From contig NZ_VFWZ01000002.1 in NCBI RefSeq assembly GCF_006443095.1, positions 930,001 to 994,000 of the forward strand: a DNA stretch of 64,000 nucleotides, read 5' to 3'. This DNA comes from Aquimarina algicola (GTDB lineage: Bacteria > Bacteroidota > Bacteroidia > Flavobacteriales > Flavobacteriaceae). Position numbers and translations under genes: made by a program. The notes beneath the pieces were generated by a model. The model did no database searches and was not told the DNA's origin. It was given only the letters and a program-made list of their open reading frames with translations. This document shows positions 10,160 to 18,861 of the stretch, in pieces (position 1 is the first letter of the stretch; the number at the start of each line of letters is the position of its first letter).

Positions 10160-10421
10160 ATCAAAACACCAAAAAGACGTTGTCGCACAGCAAAGCTTTG
10201 TATTCGGCAAAAAGAACTATACGTTTATGGCTATTGGAATGGCAGTAATTGCACTTGGTTTTATCTTAATGGCCGGTGGTGGCAGTGACGACCCAAATGT
10301 TTTTAATCCTGAGATTTACAATTTTAGAAGAATCCGACTAGCTCCCGCTATTGTATTGCTTGGTTTTGGTATAGAAGTATATGCCATTTTATTAAATCCT
10401 GATCAGAAGAAAAAAAGCTAA
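10152..10421 (+). CDS. DUF3098 family membrane protein
   Basis: Small 89-residue inner-membrane protein with two hydrophobic helices (about 24-42 and 64-80) joined by a loop with AGGGSDDPNVFNPEIYNFRR, the pattern of DUF3098 proteins in Bacteroidota. In this phylum the gene typically lies between ftsX and uppP, as here. Role unknown. It overlaps the preceding gene by 8 bases; a promoter box follows before uppP. Confidence 0.85.
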   Translation: MSKSKHQKDVVAQQSFVFGKKNYTFMAIGMAVIALGFILMAGGGSDDPNVFNPEIYNFRRIRLAPAIVLLGFGIEVYAILLNPDQKKKS

Positions 10422-10447
10422 TTCAGGATTTTATACACAGGTAATTC

Positions 10448-10455
10448 TATATTTG
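10448..10455 (+). promoter_or_regulatory. -7 promoter box for uppP
   Basis: TATATTTG 29 bases before the uppP ATG, in the 63-base gap after the DUF3098 gene. It suggests an internal promoter for uppP-truB in addition to read-through from ftsX. Confidence 0.5.
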
Positions 10456-10484
10456 CATCAAATTAAAGTAAACCCATATACTTC

Positions 10485-11279
10485 ATGGAAATTATTGATG
10501 CTATCATATTAGGGATTATACAGGGATTAACAGAGTTTTTACCTGTTTCTTCAAGTGGTCATTTAGAGTTGGGAAAAGCAATTCTAGGAGACCAGAGTAT
10601 TCCTGAAGAGTCTCTTTTATTTACAGTTGTACTACATTTTGCAACCGCCTTGAGTACTATTGTTGTTTTTAGAAAAGATATTTTCAAAATTATTGGTGGG
10701 TTATTGGCTTTCAAAAAGAATGAAGAAACTTTATTCTCGCTCAGAATCATCATCTCTATGATTCCGGCGGTAATTGTTGGGTTGTTTTTTGAAGAGCAGT
10801 TAGAACAATTATTTGGCGGAGATGTTACTTTTGTAGGGTTTATGCTTCTTATTACAGCAGTATTATTATGGTTTGCTGATAAAGCTAAAAGCACACGTAA
10901 GCCGGTAAGCAATTCAAATGCTTTTGTTATTGGTATTGCACAAGCCATCGCGATGTTACCTGGTATTTCACGAAGTGGAGCCACAATTTCTACTTCGGTA
11001 TTATTAGGAAATGATAAAACTAAAGCAGCTCGTTTTTCTTTTTTGATGGTTATCCCCTTGATTTTTGGAAAGACAGCAAAAGACCTGGTCAGCGGTGATC
11101 TTTCTTTTTCTTCAGAAAACGCAACGGCAATCGGAATAGGTTTCTTGGCTGCCTTTGTTTCTGGACTCTTTGCATGTACATGGATGATTTCTCTAGTAAA
11201 AAAGAGTAAGTTAACTTATTTTGCAGTATATTGTGTTATTGTTGGCTGTATTGCCATCATATTTGGTTTTACTAAGTAG
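10485..11279 (+). CDS. uppP: Undecaprenyl-diphosphate phosphatase
   Basis: BacA/UppP integral membrane enzyme that recycles undecaprenyl pyrophosphate to the monophosphate lipid carrier for cell-wall synthesis. The 264 residues start MEIIDAIILGIIQGLTEFLPVSSSGH, containing the conserved GLTEFLPVSSSGH box. The second box, PGISRSGATIS, is near residues 159-169. Multiple transmembrane helices. It is followed after 16 bases by truB. Confidence 0.95.
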   Translation: MEIIDAIILGIIQGLTEFLPVSSSGHLELGKAILGDQSIPEESLLFTVVLHFATALSTIVVFRKDIFKIIGGLLAFKKNEETLFSLRIIISMIPAVIVGLFFEEQLEQLFGGDVTFVGFMLLITAVLLWFADKAKSTRKPVSNSNAFVIGIAQAIAMLPGISRSGATISTSVLLGNDKTKAARFSFLMVIPLIFGKTAKDLVSGDLSFSSENATAIGIGFLAAFVSGLFACTWMISLVKKSKLTYFAVYCVIVGCIAIIFGFTK

Positions 11280-11295
11280 CCCCCTGGATTTCATT

Positions 11296-12003
11296 ATGTT
11301 AACCGAGCAAGATTATAAAAATGGTCAAGTTATTTTGATTGACAAGCCACTACAATGGACTTCATTTCAAGTGGTTAACAAAGTGCGTTGGTTAATCAAA
11401 AAACATTTTGGAATCAAAAAAATAAAAGTAGGTCATGCCGGTACATTAGATCCTCTAGCTTCTGGATTATTAATTATATGCACAGGCAAATTCACTAAAA
11501 AAATTCAAGAATTTCAAGGACAGAAAAAAGAATATACAGGCACAATAATGCTCGGTGCAACGACACCATCTTATGATCTGGAAACTGAAATCGACGAGAC
11601 ATATCCTATTGATCACATTACAGAAAACCTTATTAAGGACACAATACCAAATTTTATTGGCGAAATAGAACAGTATCCTCCTGTATTTTCTGCGTTAAAA
11701 AAAGATGGAAAACGATTATATGAATATGCCAGAGAAGGAGAATCTGTTACTGTAAATCCAAGAAAAATAAATATATTAGATTTTGAAATTACCAGAGCAC
11801 ATCTACCTAAAATCGACTTTAGGGTAGTATGTAGTAAAGGAACATATATACGATCTCTAGCACATGATTTTGGAAAAGCTTTAAATAGTGGGGCGCACTT
11901 AACTGAATTGAGAAGAACCAAAATAGGGGATTTTTCTGTCGAAAAAGCAAGTACTATAGCATCCTTTGAAGATCAGTTGCATGTTAAAATTGAAACTACA
12001 TAA
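11296..12003 (+). CDS. truB: tRNA pseudouridine(55) synthase
   Basis: Forms pseudouridine 55 in the T-loop of tRNAs. The frame stays open upstream to 11221, but that extension overlaps uppP and is hydrophobic, so I choose the ATG at 11296 (MLTEQDYKNGQV), giving 235 residues. Motifs: IDKPLQWTSF, then GHAGTLDPLASGLL with the catalytic Asp, and later YPPVFSALKKDGKRLYEYAR, and SKGTYIRSLAHDFG. Follows uppP by 16 bases and precedes the TonB-like gene by 33. Confidence 0.95.
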   Translation: MLTEQDYKNGQVILIDKPLQWTSFQVVNKVRWLIKKHFGIKKIKVGHAGTLDPLASGLLIICTGKFTKKIQEFQGQKKEYTGTIMLGATTPSYDLETEIDETYPIDHITENLIKDTIPNFIGEIEQYPPVFSALKKDGKRLYEYAREGESVTVNPRKINILDFEITRAHLPKIDFRVVCSKGTYIRSLAHDFGKALNSGAHLTELRRTKIGDFSVEKASTIASFEDQLHVKIETT

Positions 12004-12036
12004 AATATTGTATAATAAAAGTAGTTATAGAAACCT

Positions 12037-12735
12037 ATGAAATTTATAGAAAAACATAAAGCTCTGATTATCACATCTATGCTGATGGGTATTTTTGTTC
12101 TTAGCTTATATAACATAAGCATGTTTAAGAAGCAAAAAGAACAATCAGAAATTCTTATGGAAATTCCTGAAGAGTTCCTTGCAGAACAGGAAGAAGAACC
12201 TGATGAAGAAATGGTTGAACAAGCAGAACGACAACTTATTGCTTCAAAAAGAACACACTCTGCATATAACGAAGACTTTGAAGACCATGATGAAATAGAA
12301 CAACGAATAAAGTCTTTGACCGAAACCGAAGAAACTACATTAGAAGAAAGTGAAGAATTAAAAGTTACTGAAGGAGAAGTTCCTATCGAGGAGGAGAAAA
12401 AAGCAGAAAAGGAAAGTAAAGAGGCCGCAAAAGCCGAAGGTAAAACTACCAACAATAGAAATAGTTCTTTGACCTATAGTTTAAAAAATAGGCAATCTAT
12501 AGACTTGCCCAACCCCGTATACACTTGTAATGGTAGTGGTAAAGTGGTGGTGAAGATAAAGGTAAACAATAATGGTTATGTAATCGACACAAAAGTAAAC
12601 AAGAAAAGATCTACTACTAGAAACGAATGCTTGTTTGATAATGCTATGGATTATGCAAGACAAGCATTGTTTTCACGTTCTGATATCGAAGAGCAAGAAG
12701 GAACGATTACTTATTATTTTAATTATAATGAATAA
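12037..12735 (+). CDS. TonB-like energy transducer protein
   Basis: The 232-residue protein has a cytoplasmic start, one transmembrane helix (about 9-27), a long acidic Glu/Lys-rich periplasmic spacer (about 35-140), and a C-terminal domain of about 90 residues (VYTCNGSGKVVVKIKVNNNGYVIDTKVN) resembling the TonB C-terminal fold. The spacer is acidic rather than the Pro-rich type of classical TonB. It could energise outer-membrane receptors or be a TonB-fold protein with another partner. It sits at the end of the ftsX-truB cluster. Confidence 0.7.
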   Translation: MKFIEKHKALIITSMLMGIFVLSLYNISMFKKQKEQSEILMEIPEEFLAEQEEEPDEEMVEQAERQLIASKRTHSAYNEDFEDHDEIEQRIKSLTETEETTLEESEELKVTEGEVPIEEEKKAEKESKEAAKAEGKTTNNRNSSLTYSLKNRQSIDLPNPVYTCNGSGKVVVKIKVNNNGYVIDTKVNKKRSTTRNECLFDNAMDYARQALFSRSDIEEQEGTITYYFNYNE

Positions 12736-12779
12736 TTAAAATACTTTTTAAAATCTTTCCCTTAAAAATTTTATTAGTT

Positions 12780-13400
12780 TTACTTTAATAATGCTAATAA
12801 ATCTTCAACAACATTTGCGCCTTTATTTTTGTTGTACCAAACTTGCAAATCTTGTTTAAACTCAGCATCCAAGCCTCCATGTTCTGCCTTATAATCATTA
12901 ACCATTTTTGTAGCAGTAGATGGTCTTGGACCCCACGAATATAAAACTTCTTTATTCTCTGGGTTATATCCTATTAATTTAGGGATAGACTTTCCACCAT
13001 TAGTTAAAAACTGATTCATCAGTTCTTCATTTTCATCTCTCAAAACTATTTTAAGATCAATATTCTCATTTAATTCCGTGATTTTATTAATCACAGGTAG
13101 AGATTGCGCTGCATCACCACACCAACCTTCAGTCAATACTAACCAGGATACTTTCTTTTCGGTTTTAGAAAAGTGTTCTACAGCAGCATCTTCTATTTTT
13201 ATTGTTTTATCCAGTCGTTTCATTCTGCGATCATTCAACATACTATAATTAGTAAGTGATTCTGATTGCTCAACTCCTGTCGATTTTCCTTCTGCAAGTA
13301 AGTCACTTACAAGTTTTTTGTACTCTAAGTATGTGTATGATTTTGCTATTCCTTGTTCAATTAATTCAGGTATATTCATTTTTTCTATAGTCTGTTCCAT
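12780..13400 (-). CDS. Thioredoxin-family protein with a single active-site cysteine
   Basis: About 206 residues from the ATG at 13400; another ATG two codons upstream is possible. The central part has the thioredoxin-fold strand and active-site turn SWLVLTEGWCGDAAQSLP, then a later segment ending SIPKLIG with the cis-proline. The usual CxxC is CGDA, so only one cysteine remains and classical disulfide exchange is unlikely. The N-terminal 85 residues are helical. Cytosolic; partner unknown. It is transcribed divergently from tag. Confidence 0.82.
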   Translation of the reverse strand: MEQTIEKMNIPELIEQGIAKSYTYLEYKKLVSDLLAEGKSTGVEQSESLTNYSMLNDRRMKRLDKTIKIEDAAVEHFSKTEKKVSWLVLTEGWCGDAAQSLPVINKITELNENIDLKIVLRDENEELMNQFLTNGGKSIPKLIGYNPENKEVLYSWGPRPSTATKMVNDYKAEHGGLDAEFKQDLQVWYNKNKGANVVEDLLALLK

Positions 13401-13501
13401 AATCAATTCTGTTATAAGAAATATGACGAAGTATATTCTTAAAACTTACAAATTATAATTCTTCTCAAAAATAATATATTTACATTTCAAAAGGAATCTA
13501 T

Positions 13502-14065
13502 ATGCAAAAACATAGATGCGGGTGGTGTGTTGGAGATCCACTATACGAAGCATATCATGATAATGAATGGGGTGTACCTGTACATGATGATCAAATTTTA
13601 TTTGAATTTTTAGTTTTAGAAACTTTTCAAGCTGGATTAAGCTGGATCACCATTCTTCGTAAAAGAGAAAACTTCAGAGTGGCTTTTGATCATTTTGATT
13701 ATAGAATTATAGCTAATTATAATGATACTAAGAAAGAAAGCCTTCTTCAAGATGCCGGGATTATAAGAAATAAATTAAAGGTAAACGCTACGATAAGTAA
13801 TGCTCAAAACTTTATTAAAGTTCAAGAAGAATTTGGAAGTTTTGACAACTATATTTGGGGGTTTATTGACCAAAAACCTATAAAAAATAGTTGGAAACAT
13901 CATAAAGATTGCCCTGCTACAACAGAGATGTCTGATCGTATTAGCAAAGATCTAAAAAAACGAGGTTTTAAATTTGTAGGCTCTACTGTTGTGTATGCTT
14001 TTATGCAAGCGACAGGAATGGTAAACGACCACGTGCAAGAATGTTTTAGATATAACAAAGTATAA
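13502..14065 (+). CDS. tag: DNA-3-methyladenine glycosylase I
   Basis: Base-excision repair enzyme removing 3-methyladenine. At 187 residues it is the normal size. The start HRCGWCVGDPLYEAYHDNEWG contains the Tag hallmark, with one of the zinc-site cysteines near residue 6, and the zinc site is completed near the C-terminus (HxxxC in DHVQECF). FQAGLSWITILRKR is the conserved helix-hairpin-helix-adjacent region. It converges on upp with a 4-base gap. Confidence 0.95.
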   Translation: MQKHRCGWCVGDPLYEAYHDNEWGVPVHDDQILFEFLVLETFQAGLSWITILRKRENFRVAFDHFDYRIIANYNDTKKESLLQDAGIIRNKLKVNATISNAQNFIKVQEEFGSFDNYIWGFIDQKPIKNSWKHHKDCPATTEMSDRISKDLKKRGFKFVGSTVVYAFMQATGMVNDHVQECFRYNKV

Positions 14066-14069
14066 CCAA

Positions 14070-14723
14070 CTATAGTTTACTTCCAAAAGCTAAATCTCCT
14101 GCATCCCCCAAACCGGGAACAATATAACTTTTTTGGTTGAGCTCTTCATCTATTGCTGCTATCCAAAGGTGGGTATTTTCAGGAAAAATATCTTTTATAA
14201 ATTCAACTCCATCACTAGAGCCAATTACAGAAACAATATGGATTTGTTTTGGCATACCGTGTTTTTGTAATGCCAGAAATGTATTTTCGAGGGTTCTTCC
14301 TGTAGCCAGCATAGGATCTGCAAGTACAAGAACTTTGTCTTGTATAGAAGGTGATGCCAAATAATTAACTACAATATCAAAATCATCATCGTTATTTTTA
14401 TGATCTCTATATGCCGATATAAAAGCGTTTTCGGCTTTATCAAAGTAGTTCAATAACCCTTGATGTAGCGGTAATCCAGCTCTCAAAATAGAACATAAAA
14501 CGATATCATGTTGAGGCACAGATATCTTTTTATATCCCAAAGGTGTCTTAATATCAAGAGATGTATACAGTAACGACTTACTAAGTTCATAACTTAAAAT
14601 CTCGCCTATACGTTCTATATTTTTTCTAAAACGCATTGCATCCTTTTGAATATCAACTTCTCTAAGCTCTAATACAAATTGATTGAGTATTGATTGTTCT
14701 TCTCCTAAGTTATGAATTGTCAT
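14070..14723 (-). CDS. upp: Uracil phosphoribosyltransferase
   Basis: Pyrimidine salvage: uracil plus PRPP to UMP. The 217-residue protein contains the PRPP-binding loop ADPMLATGRTL near residues 137-147, ILRAGLPLHQG upstream, and the C-terminal uracil-binding segment YIVPGLGDAGDLAFG. Type I PRTase fold, cytosolic. It lies 26 bases downstream of aat on the same strand and may be co-transcribed. Confidence 0.95.
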   Translation of the reverse strand: MTIHNLGEEQSILNQFVLELREVDIQKDAMRFRKNIERIGEILSYELSKSLLYTSLDIKTPLGYKKISVPQHDIVLCSILRAGLPLHQGLLNYFDKAENAFISAYRDHKNNDDDFDIVVNYLASPSIQDKVLVLADPMLATGRTLENTFLALQKHGMPKQIHIVSVIGSSDGVEFIKDIFPENTHLWIAAIDEELNQKSYIVPGLGDAGDLAFGSKL

Positions 14724-14749
14724 CTTTTTTTATCTTTAAATTAAAATGA

Positions 14750-15391
14750 TTAAGGTTTTAAAAGTTTTATAAATTGATCTCTCGAAATTTCGCGAGCTCC
14801 AAGGCTTGCCAAATGATCTGTATATACTTGACAATCTACCAATTTCAAGCCGTAGTTGTTTAAATATTCTATTAATTTGATAAATCCATACTTTGAAGCA
14901 TTGCTTACTTTTGCAAACATACTTTCTCCACAAAATATCTTTTGAGTATCTAACCATACACCATATAAGCCTCCTACTAGTATTGAGTTTTCCCAAACCT
15001 CAACAGAAATTACATGCCCTAGTCTATGTAATTGTAAAAATGCATCTCGCATTTCTTGGGTTATCCATGTACCTTCTTCTCCAGAACGTTTAATGGTTGC
15101 ACAATTAAGAATCACATTATCAAAATTGGTATTAAACGTTACTTCAAACTTATCCTTGCGTATCAATTGACGCATGCTTTTACTGATCTTTAATTCTTCT
15201 GGAAAAAGTACCATTCTGGGGTTAGGACTATGCCATAAAATTGGTTCTCCTTCATTATACCAAGGAAAAATCCCATTACGATATGCTTCTAATAATCGAT
15301 CAACAGACAAATCACCACCCAAAGCTAGTAGTCCATCAGAATCAGCATAAGAGGCATCAGGAAATTTTATAATATCAGAAAGAATGTACAA
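14750..15391 (-). CDS. aat: Leucyl/phenylalanyl-tRNA--protein transferase
   Basis: Adds Leu or Phe from charged tRNA to N-terminal Lys or Arg of proteins, creating N-degrons for the Clp protease pathway. The 213-residue protein has GLLALGGDLSVDRLLEAYRNGIFPWY and the motif HSPNPRMVL. GHVISVEVWENSILVGGLYG and FCGESMFAKVSNASK form the aminoacyl-transfer pocket. A -7 box is placed 25 bases upstream. Confidence 0.95.
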   Translation of the reverse strand: MYILSDIIKFPDASYADSDGLLALGGDLSVDRLLEAYRNGIFPWYNEGEPILWHSPNPRMVLFPEELKISKSMRQLIRKDKFEVTFNTNFDNVILNCATIKRSGEEGTWITQEMRDAFLQLHRLGHVISVEVWENSILVGGLYGVWLDTQKIFCGESMFAKVSNASKYGFIKLIEYLNNYGLKLVDCQVYTDHLASLGAREISRDQFIKLLKP

Positions 15392-15415
15392 TACCTTTTT
15401 ATTTTAACGTTTATA

Positions 15416-15423
15416 CAAAGTTA
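15416..15423 (-). promoter_or_regulatory. -7 promoter box for aat
   Basis: TAACTTTG on the minus strand (TAnnTTTG), ending 25 bases before the aat ATG. Confidence 0.45.
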
Positions 15424-15550
15424 AATATCAGCCTGTTCTTTGAATTAAACAAAAAAAATCACAATATTTGTTAAGACCTTTTAAGAAAAATTTTTGTTCA
15501 TCATTGCTTTTTTGAGTTTTATTAAAAGGTTAACCTAAAACCACAATAGT

Positions 15551-15583
15551 AAAAAGTCCGATATTTTTATAATCGGACTTTTT
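15551..15583. terminator. Terminator downstream of the DUF3127 gene
   Basis: Perfect 12-bp stem (15551-15562 with 15572-15583) containing AGTCCGAT and its complement, 9-base A/T loop and flanking A/T tracts. It follows the minus-strand DUF3127 gene and insulates aat. Confidence 0.85.
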
Positions 15584-15612
15584 TTATGCAATTAAAATGA
15601 TGATTTATTTTT

Positions 15613-15990
15613 CTAAAATGGTAAATCATCATGATCTTCTTCAGAAAAATCTGTTGCCGGTTCAAAAGCATCAGCAGGTGGTGTCGGAGGAGGAGATGAC
15701 ATTGGAGCCGCAGATTGAAGGTTCTCTATTCTCCATCCTTGTATTGAATTAAAATATTTTGTCTCTCCTTGAGGGTTTACCCACTCACGACCTCTTAAAT
15801 TAATACTTATTTTAACGTCTTGCCCTACTTGAAAAGTATTCAACAAATCACACTTATCCTGAATAAATTCTACCATGATATGCTGAGGATATTGTTCTTC
15901 TGTAGTCACTACAATTTCTCTCTTTCTAAAACCATTGCTACCAAAGGTTTGCGTTTCACCGATCATCTTTACTTTACCTTGTACTTCCAT
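15613..15990 (-). CDS. DUF3127 protein with an SSB-like C-terminal tip
   Basis: The 125-residue protein begins MEVQGKVKMIGETQTFG and has a single beta-rich domain (about 1-85) compatible with an OB fold, which is how I recall DUF3127 being described. Then comes a Pro-rich linker (MSSPPPTPPADAF) and an acidic tail ending DDLPF. This tail is the same as that of bacterial SSB proteins and nearly identical to the end of the ssb product at 51.5 kb. A role in ssDNA or nucleic-acid binding with recruitment of SSB-interacting enzymes is inferred. It lies just downstream of the flavin reductase gene. Confidence 0.85.
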   Translation of the reverse strand: MEVQGKVKMIGETQTFGSNGFRKREIVVTTEEQYPQHIMVEFIQDKCDLLNTFQVGQDVKISINLRGREWVNPQGETKYFNSIQGWRIENLQSAAPMSSPPPTPPADAFEPATDFSEEDHDDLPF

Positions 15991-15999
15991 CTTGTTATA

Positions 16000-16887
16000 T
16001 TATTGTTTTGCTGCTAAAATATTCCATGCTGTATCTATGTCATTTTGATCTAAATACAGTTTCACAAATTTATGAATTTCTATTAGATCACCTTGTTCAA
16101 TTTTATCTTTAATATCAATATGTTTATCAACAAATATCCTTGCATCGTCATATTCAGGCATACTTTCTACATTAGCCAATTTTCCTAAATCATTACCTGT
16201 AAAAATCTTACTATTCTTGATTTCTTCAGGAAGAGCATCTATACCTATACCCATAGTTCTTAGTGGCTTAGGCACTTCAAACATTCCTAGGTTTGCTCTA
16301 GTATACCAGTTGCCTCCCATACGTGCAACCTGGTCAATTTTATGTTGATCTATACTTTCGTTTTCATCCAAAATATCTTTATTGATATGTATCAACAGAA
16401 CTTCGCATATTACTAGGTTTCCTGCACCACCTTCTTCTCCCATAGGTATAATTTGGTTTACCTTACATTCAAACTGAACAGGAGATTCTCCAACTCTATA
16501 TGGCTTCACTTTTTCTGAAGAAACCATTGTTAACCCTGATTTAACAAACTCATTTACTCCATTGGCATATTCTGTACTAGAGAGAGACATTTGTTGTACG
16601 ATATCATAATTAACAATATTAATCACTACTTCTTCTGTAGATTTAGCATTTTCAAGAGTATGCTTTGTTGTATTATCTCTTACTCTTCTAGAAGGAGAAA
16701 ATATAAGTATTGGTGGATTTGCACTAAAAATATTAAAAAAACTAAAAGGAGATAAGTTTGGATTATTATCCTTATCAATGGTACTTGCAAAAGCTATAGG
16801 TCTTGGTCCTACAGCACCTAGAAGTATCCCATGCAGTTTTCCGGTGCTAATTTGTTTTGGATCAACAGTAATCATATTTTTCTTCAT
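16000..16887 (-). CDS. Flavin reductase family (FMN-binding split-barrel) protein
   Basis: About 295 residues. The N-terminal 200 form the flavin-reductase-like FMN-binding barrel: GAVGPRPIAFASTID near the start, then NLSPFSFFNIFSANPPILIFSP, and GNLVICEV. About 90 further residues form a helical extension of unknown role. An upstream ATG at 16899 is in frame but lies inside the predicted -7 box, so I prefer 16887; 16875 (MITVDPKQIS) is also possible. Electron donor and acceptor cannot be inferred. DUF3127 follows after 9 bases. Confidence 0.85.
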   Translation of the reverse strand: MKKNMITVDPKQISTGKLHGILLGAVGPRPIAFASTIDKDNNPNLSPFSFFNIFSANPPILIFSPSRRVRDNTTKHTLENAKSTEEVVINIVNYDIVQQMSLSSTEYANGVNEFVKSGLTMVSSEKVKPYRVGESPVQFECKVNQIIPMGEEGGAGNLVICEVLLIHINKDILDENESIDQHKIDQVARMGGNWYTRANLGMFEVPKPLRTMGIGIDALPEEIKNSKIFTGNDLGKLANVESMPEYDDARIFVDKHIDIKDKIEQGDLIEIHKFVKLYLDQNDIDTAWNILAAKQ

Positions 16888-16896
16888 ATATTTTGA

Positions 16897-16904
16897 CAAA
16901 TATA
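16897..16904 (-). promoter_or_regulatory. -7 promoter box for the flavin reductase gene
   Basis: TATATTTG on the minus strand, 9 bases from the ATG at 16887. It implies a leaderless or nearly leaderless mRNA, and rules out the upstream ATG as start. Confidence 0.5.
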
Positions 16905-17173
16905 ACCAAAGTTTAGCTTGATAAATAGATATAAAATATGATTTAATCTTGTATTATGTTTATAATATTGATGAGCTATTTTCTAGATTAGAATTGACTA
17001 TTATCAATGTATTAATGACTACAAAAACCAACTGTTTTTACTTAATATCAAGTTAAAATGTGTCATTTATACAACTATCTGTTGTTAATTGCTGGATGAT
17101 TTATCTTCAAACAAGTTTTTATTCACAATAAAACTATATTTTAACGTTATATTTTAAGATTTAGTTAACAAAT

Positions 17174-18361
17174 ATGAATTTTTCAGACGAACGTCATTTT
17201 TCTAGTTATTTCATTATTATAGCAGTTCTGGTGATCACAGGACTTGTTTTGTGGAATACATCACTTTTTATGCAACGTCTTAAAGATGATGAGCGTACAA
17301 AAATTCAAATATGGGCACAATCACAAAAAGCGTTGAATAGCGAACAGTCTGACGATTATCTTGAATTATCAATTGTTATAGGAGCGACAAACAAATCTAT
17401 CCCTATCATCATTACCGACTCTAATGGAAATTTTATTCGAGATTCTCTAGGTAAACCTGATCATAGCTATTTTCAGAATATTGCTACAAATGTTCTGGAT
17501 AGTGAAAGTAAACTTAAGTCTTTTCTAAAGAAATTAAAATCTGAAAATAAACCTATAAAATTAGATCTCAAAGAGACCGAGCAATATATATATTATGGTA
17601 ATTCTGATATTTTAAATAAATTGAAGTACTATCCAATGACAATTGCTATCATCATATTTTTATTGATTGGTGTGATCTATTTCTTTTTTACCACGTCTAA
17701 AGCTAGTGAACAAAATAAATTGTGGGCAGGTATGGCTAAAGAAACCGCCCATCAAATCGGTACACCCTTATCTTCTTTGGTGGGATGGAACGAGATCTTG
17801 AAAGCAGAAAATGTTGATCCCGATTATATTAAAGAAATTGATAAAGATATCGAGAGACTCAAAGTAATTACAGAGCGTTTCTCTAAAATTGGTTCAATTC
17901 CAAATCTAGAAGAATTAGATATTGTAAAAGAAACTCAAAACGCATATACATATCTTCAATCCAGAAGCTCAAAACTGATCAACTTTTCTCTTGATTTGCC
18001 CGACAAGCCTATTTCTGTATCGCTCAATTCTCAATTATATGGTTGGACAATCGAAAACCTGGTAAAAAATGCTATTGATGCTATGAGAGGAAAAGGAGAT
18101 TTAAAAATTGACCTTACTGATGATGCCAAAAGAGTTTTTATAAGAATTAAAGATACCGGAAAAGGAATTCCTAAAAGTAAGTTTACTAAAATTTTTGAAC
18201 CGGGTTATACCTCAAAAAGTCGTGGTTGGGGCCTCGGACTCTCTCTAGCCAAAAGAATCATTGAAGAATACCACTTAGGAAAAATCAAAGTCCTAAAATC
18301 TGATATTGGCAAAGGGACTACTTTTCAAATTACACTTCGCAAATCGGGTGTAACTATCTAA
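17174..18361 (+). CDS. Membrane sensor histidine kinase
   Basis: A 395-residue two-component sensor. It has a transmembrane helix at about 13-33, a periplasmic sensor region to about 155, a second helix at about 157-176, and a dimerisation/phosphoacceptor helix with His near residue 193 in KETAHQIGTPLSS. The ATPase domain follows: N box NLVKNAIDAM, then DTGKGIP and GWGLGLSLAKRI. No response regulator is adjacent, so the partner must be encoded elsewhere. The ligand is unknown. It is divergent from the flavin reductase gene across a 270-base gap in which I see no other feature. Confidence 0.9.
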   Translation: MNFSDERHFSSYFIIIAVLVITGLVLWNTSLFMQRLKDDERTKIQIWAQSQKALNSEQSDDYLELSIVIGATNKSIPIIITDSNGNFIRDSLGKPDHSYFQNIATNVLDSESKLKSFLKKLKSENKPIKLDLKETEQYIYYGNSDILNKLKYYPMTIAIIIFLLIGVIYFFFTTSKASEQNKLWAGMAKETAHQIGTPLSSLVGWNEILKAENVDPDYIKEIDKDIERLKVITERFSKIGSIPNLEELDIVKETQNAYTYLQSRSSKLINFSLDLPDKPISVSLNSQLYGWTIENLVKNAIDAMRGKGDLKIDLTDDAKRVFIRIKDTGKGIPKSKFTKIFEPGYTSKSRGWGLGLSLAKRIIEEYHLGKIKVLKSDIGKGTTFQITLRKSGVTI

Positions 18362-18465
18362 AGTTAACACCCATCCAAAAACCACAATATTTCATCTAAA
18401 TTTATGACCAAGTATTTGGTAAATAATTCTTAAAATATAAGAATGCTTTTTTCAAAACGTTATTT

Positions 18466-18858
18466 ATGATACATAACCAAAATAAAATAACGTTGGAAAC
18501 TGAGTATATTATTCTAAAAGAAACTCCACTCACTAATAATTGTCCCGAGTGTTATTCTAAAGACGGTATGGTGTTATCTTTTAAGCAAAAAAGGTCAAAA
18601 TCAAGATTTTTGATTAAAACCGATAAAAAAATTGTAGAAAGTATTCAATGCCATAAATGTGAAAGTACAATTTTTCCTGGTCAGTGGACATTAGATATAG
18701 AACGTGTTTATGATTATCATAAAAAAACGATCACAAAAGAACCTGGTTCTATGAAATTTACAGGACTTTTTTATGCATTGTTAGTTCTATCTATCCTTGT
18801 ATTTGTAAGTGGTTACCTGTTCTTATATCAACCACAACTTATAGGGTTAGGAGTATAA
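18466..18858 (+). CDS. Zinc-ribbon protein with a C-terminal membrane helix
   Basis: I do not recognise a named family. The 130-residue protein has a CPEC pair near residue 23 and a CHKC pair near residue 63, a treble-clef or zinc-ribbon arrangement, with basic residues between. A single hydrophobic helix lies at about 104-124, near the C-terminus. It follows the histidine kinase gene by about 100 bases on the same strand, and its stop lies 3 bases from the convergent thioesterase gene. A membrane-attached, cytoplasm-facing zinc module is the most likely architecture. Confidence 0.75.
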   Translation: MIHNQNKITLETEYIILKETPLTNNCPECYSKDGMVLSFKQKRSKSRFLIKTDKKIVESIQCHKCESTIFPGQWTLDIERVYDYHKKTITKEPGSMKFTGLFYALLVLSILVFVSGYLFLYQPQLIGLGV

Positions 18859-18861
18859 AAA

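Noticed and set aside
11221..11295. Upstream extension of truB
   Set aside because: The added 25 residues overlap the uppP C-terminus and have no counterpart in TruB; the ATG at 11296 fits the family start.
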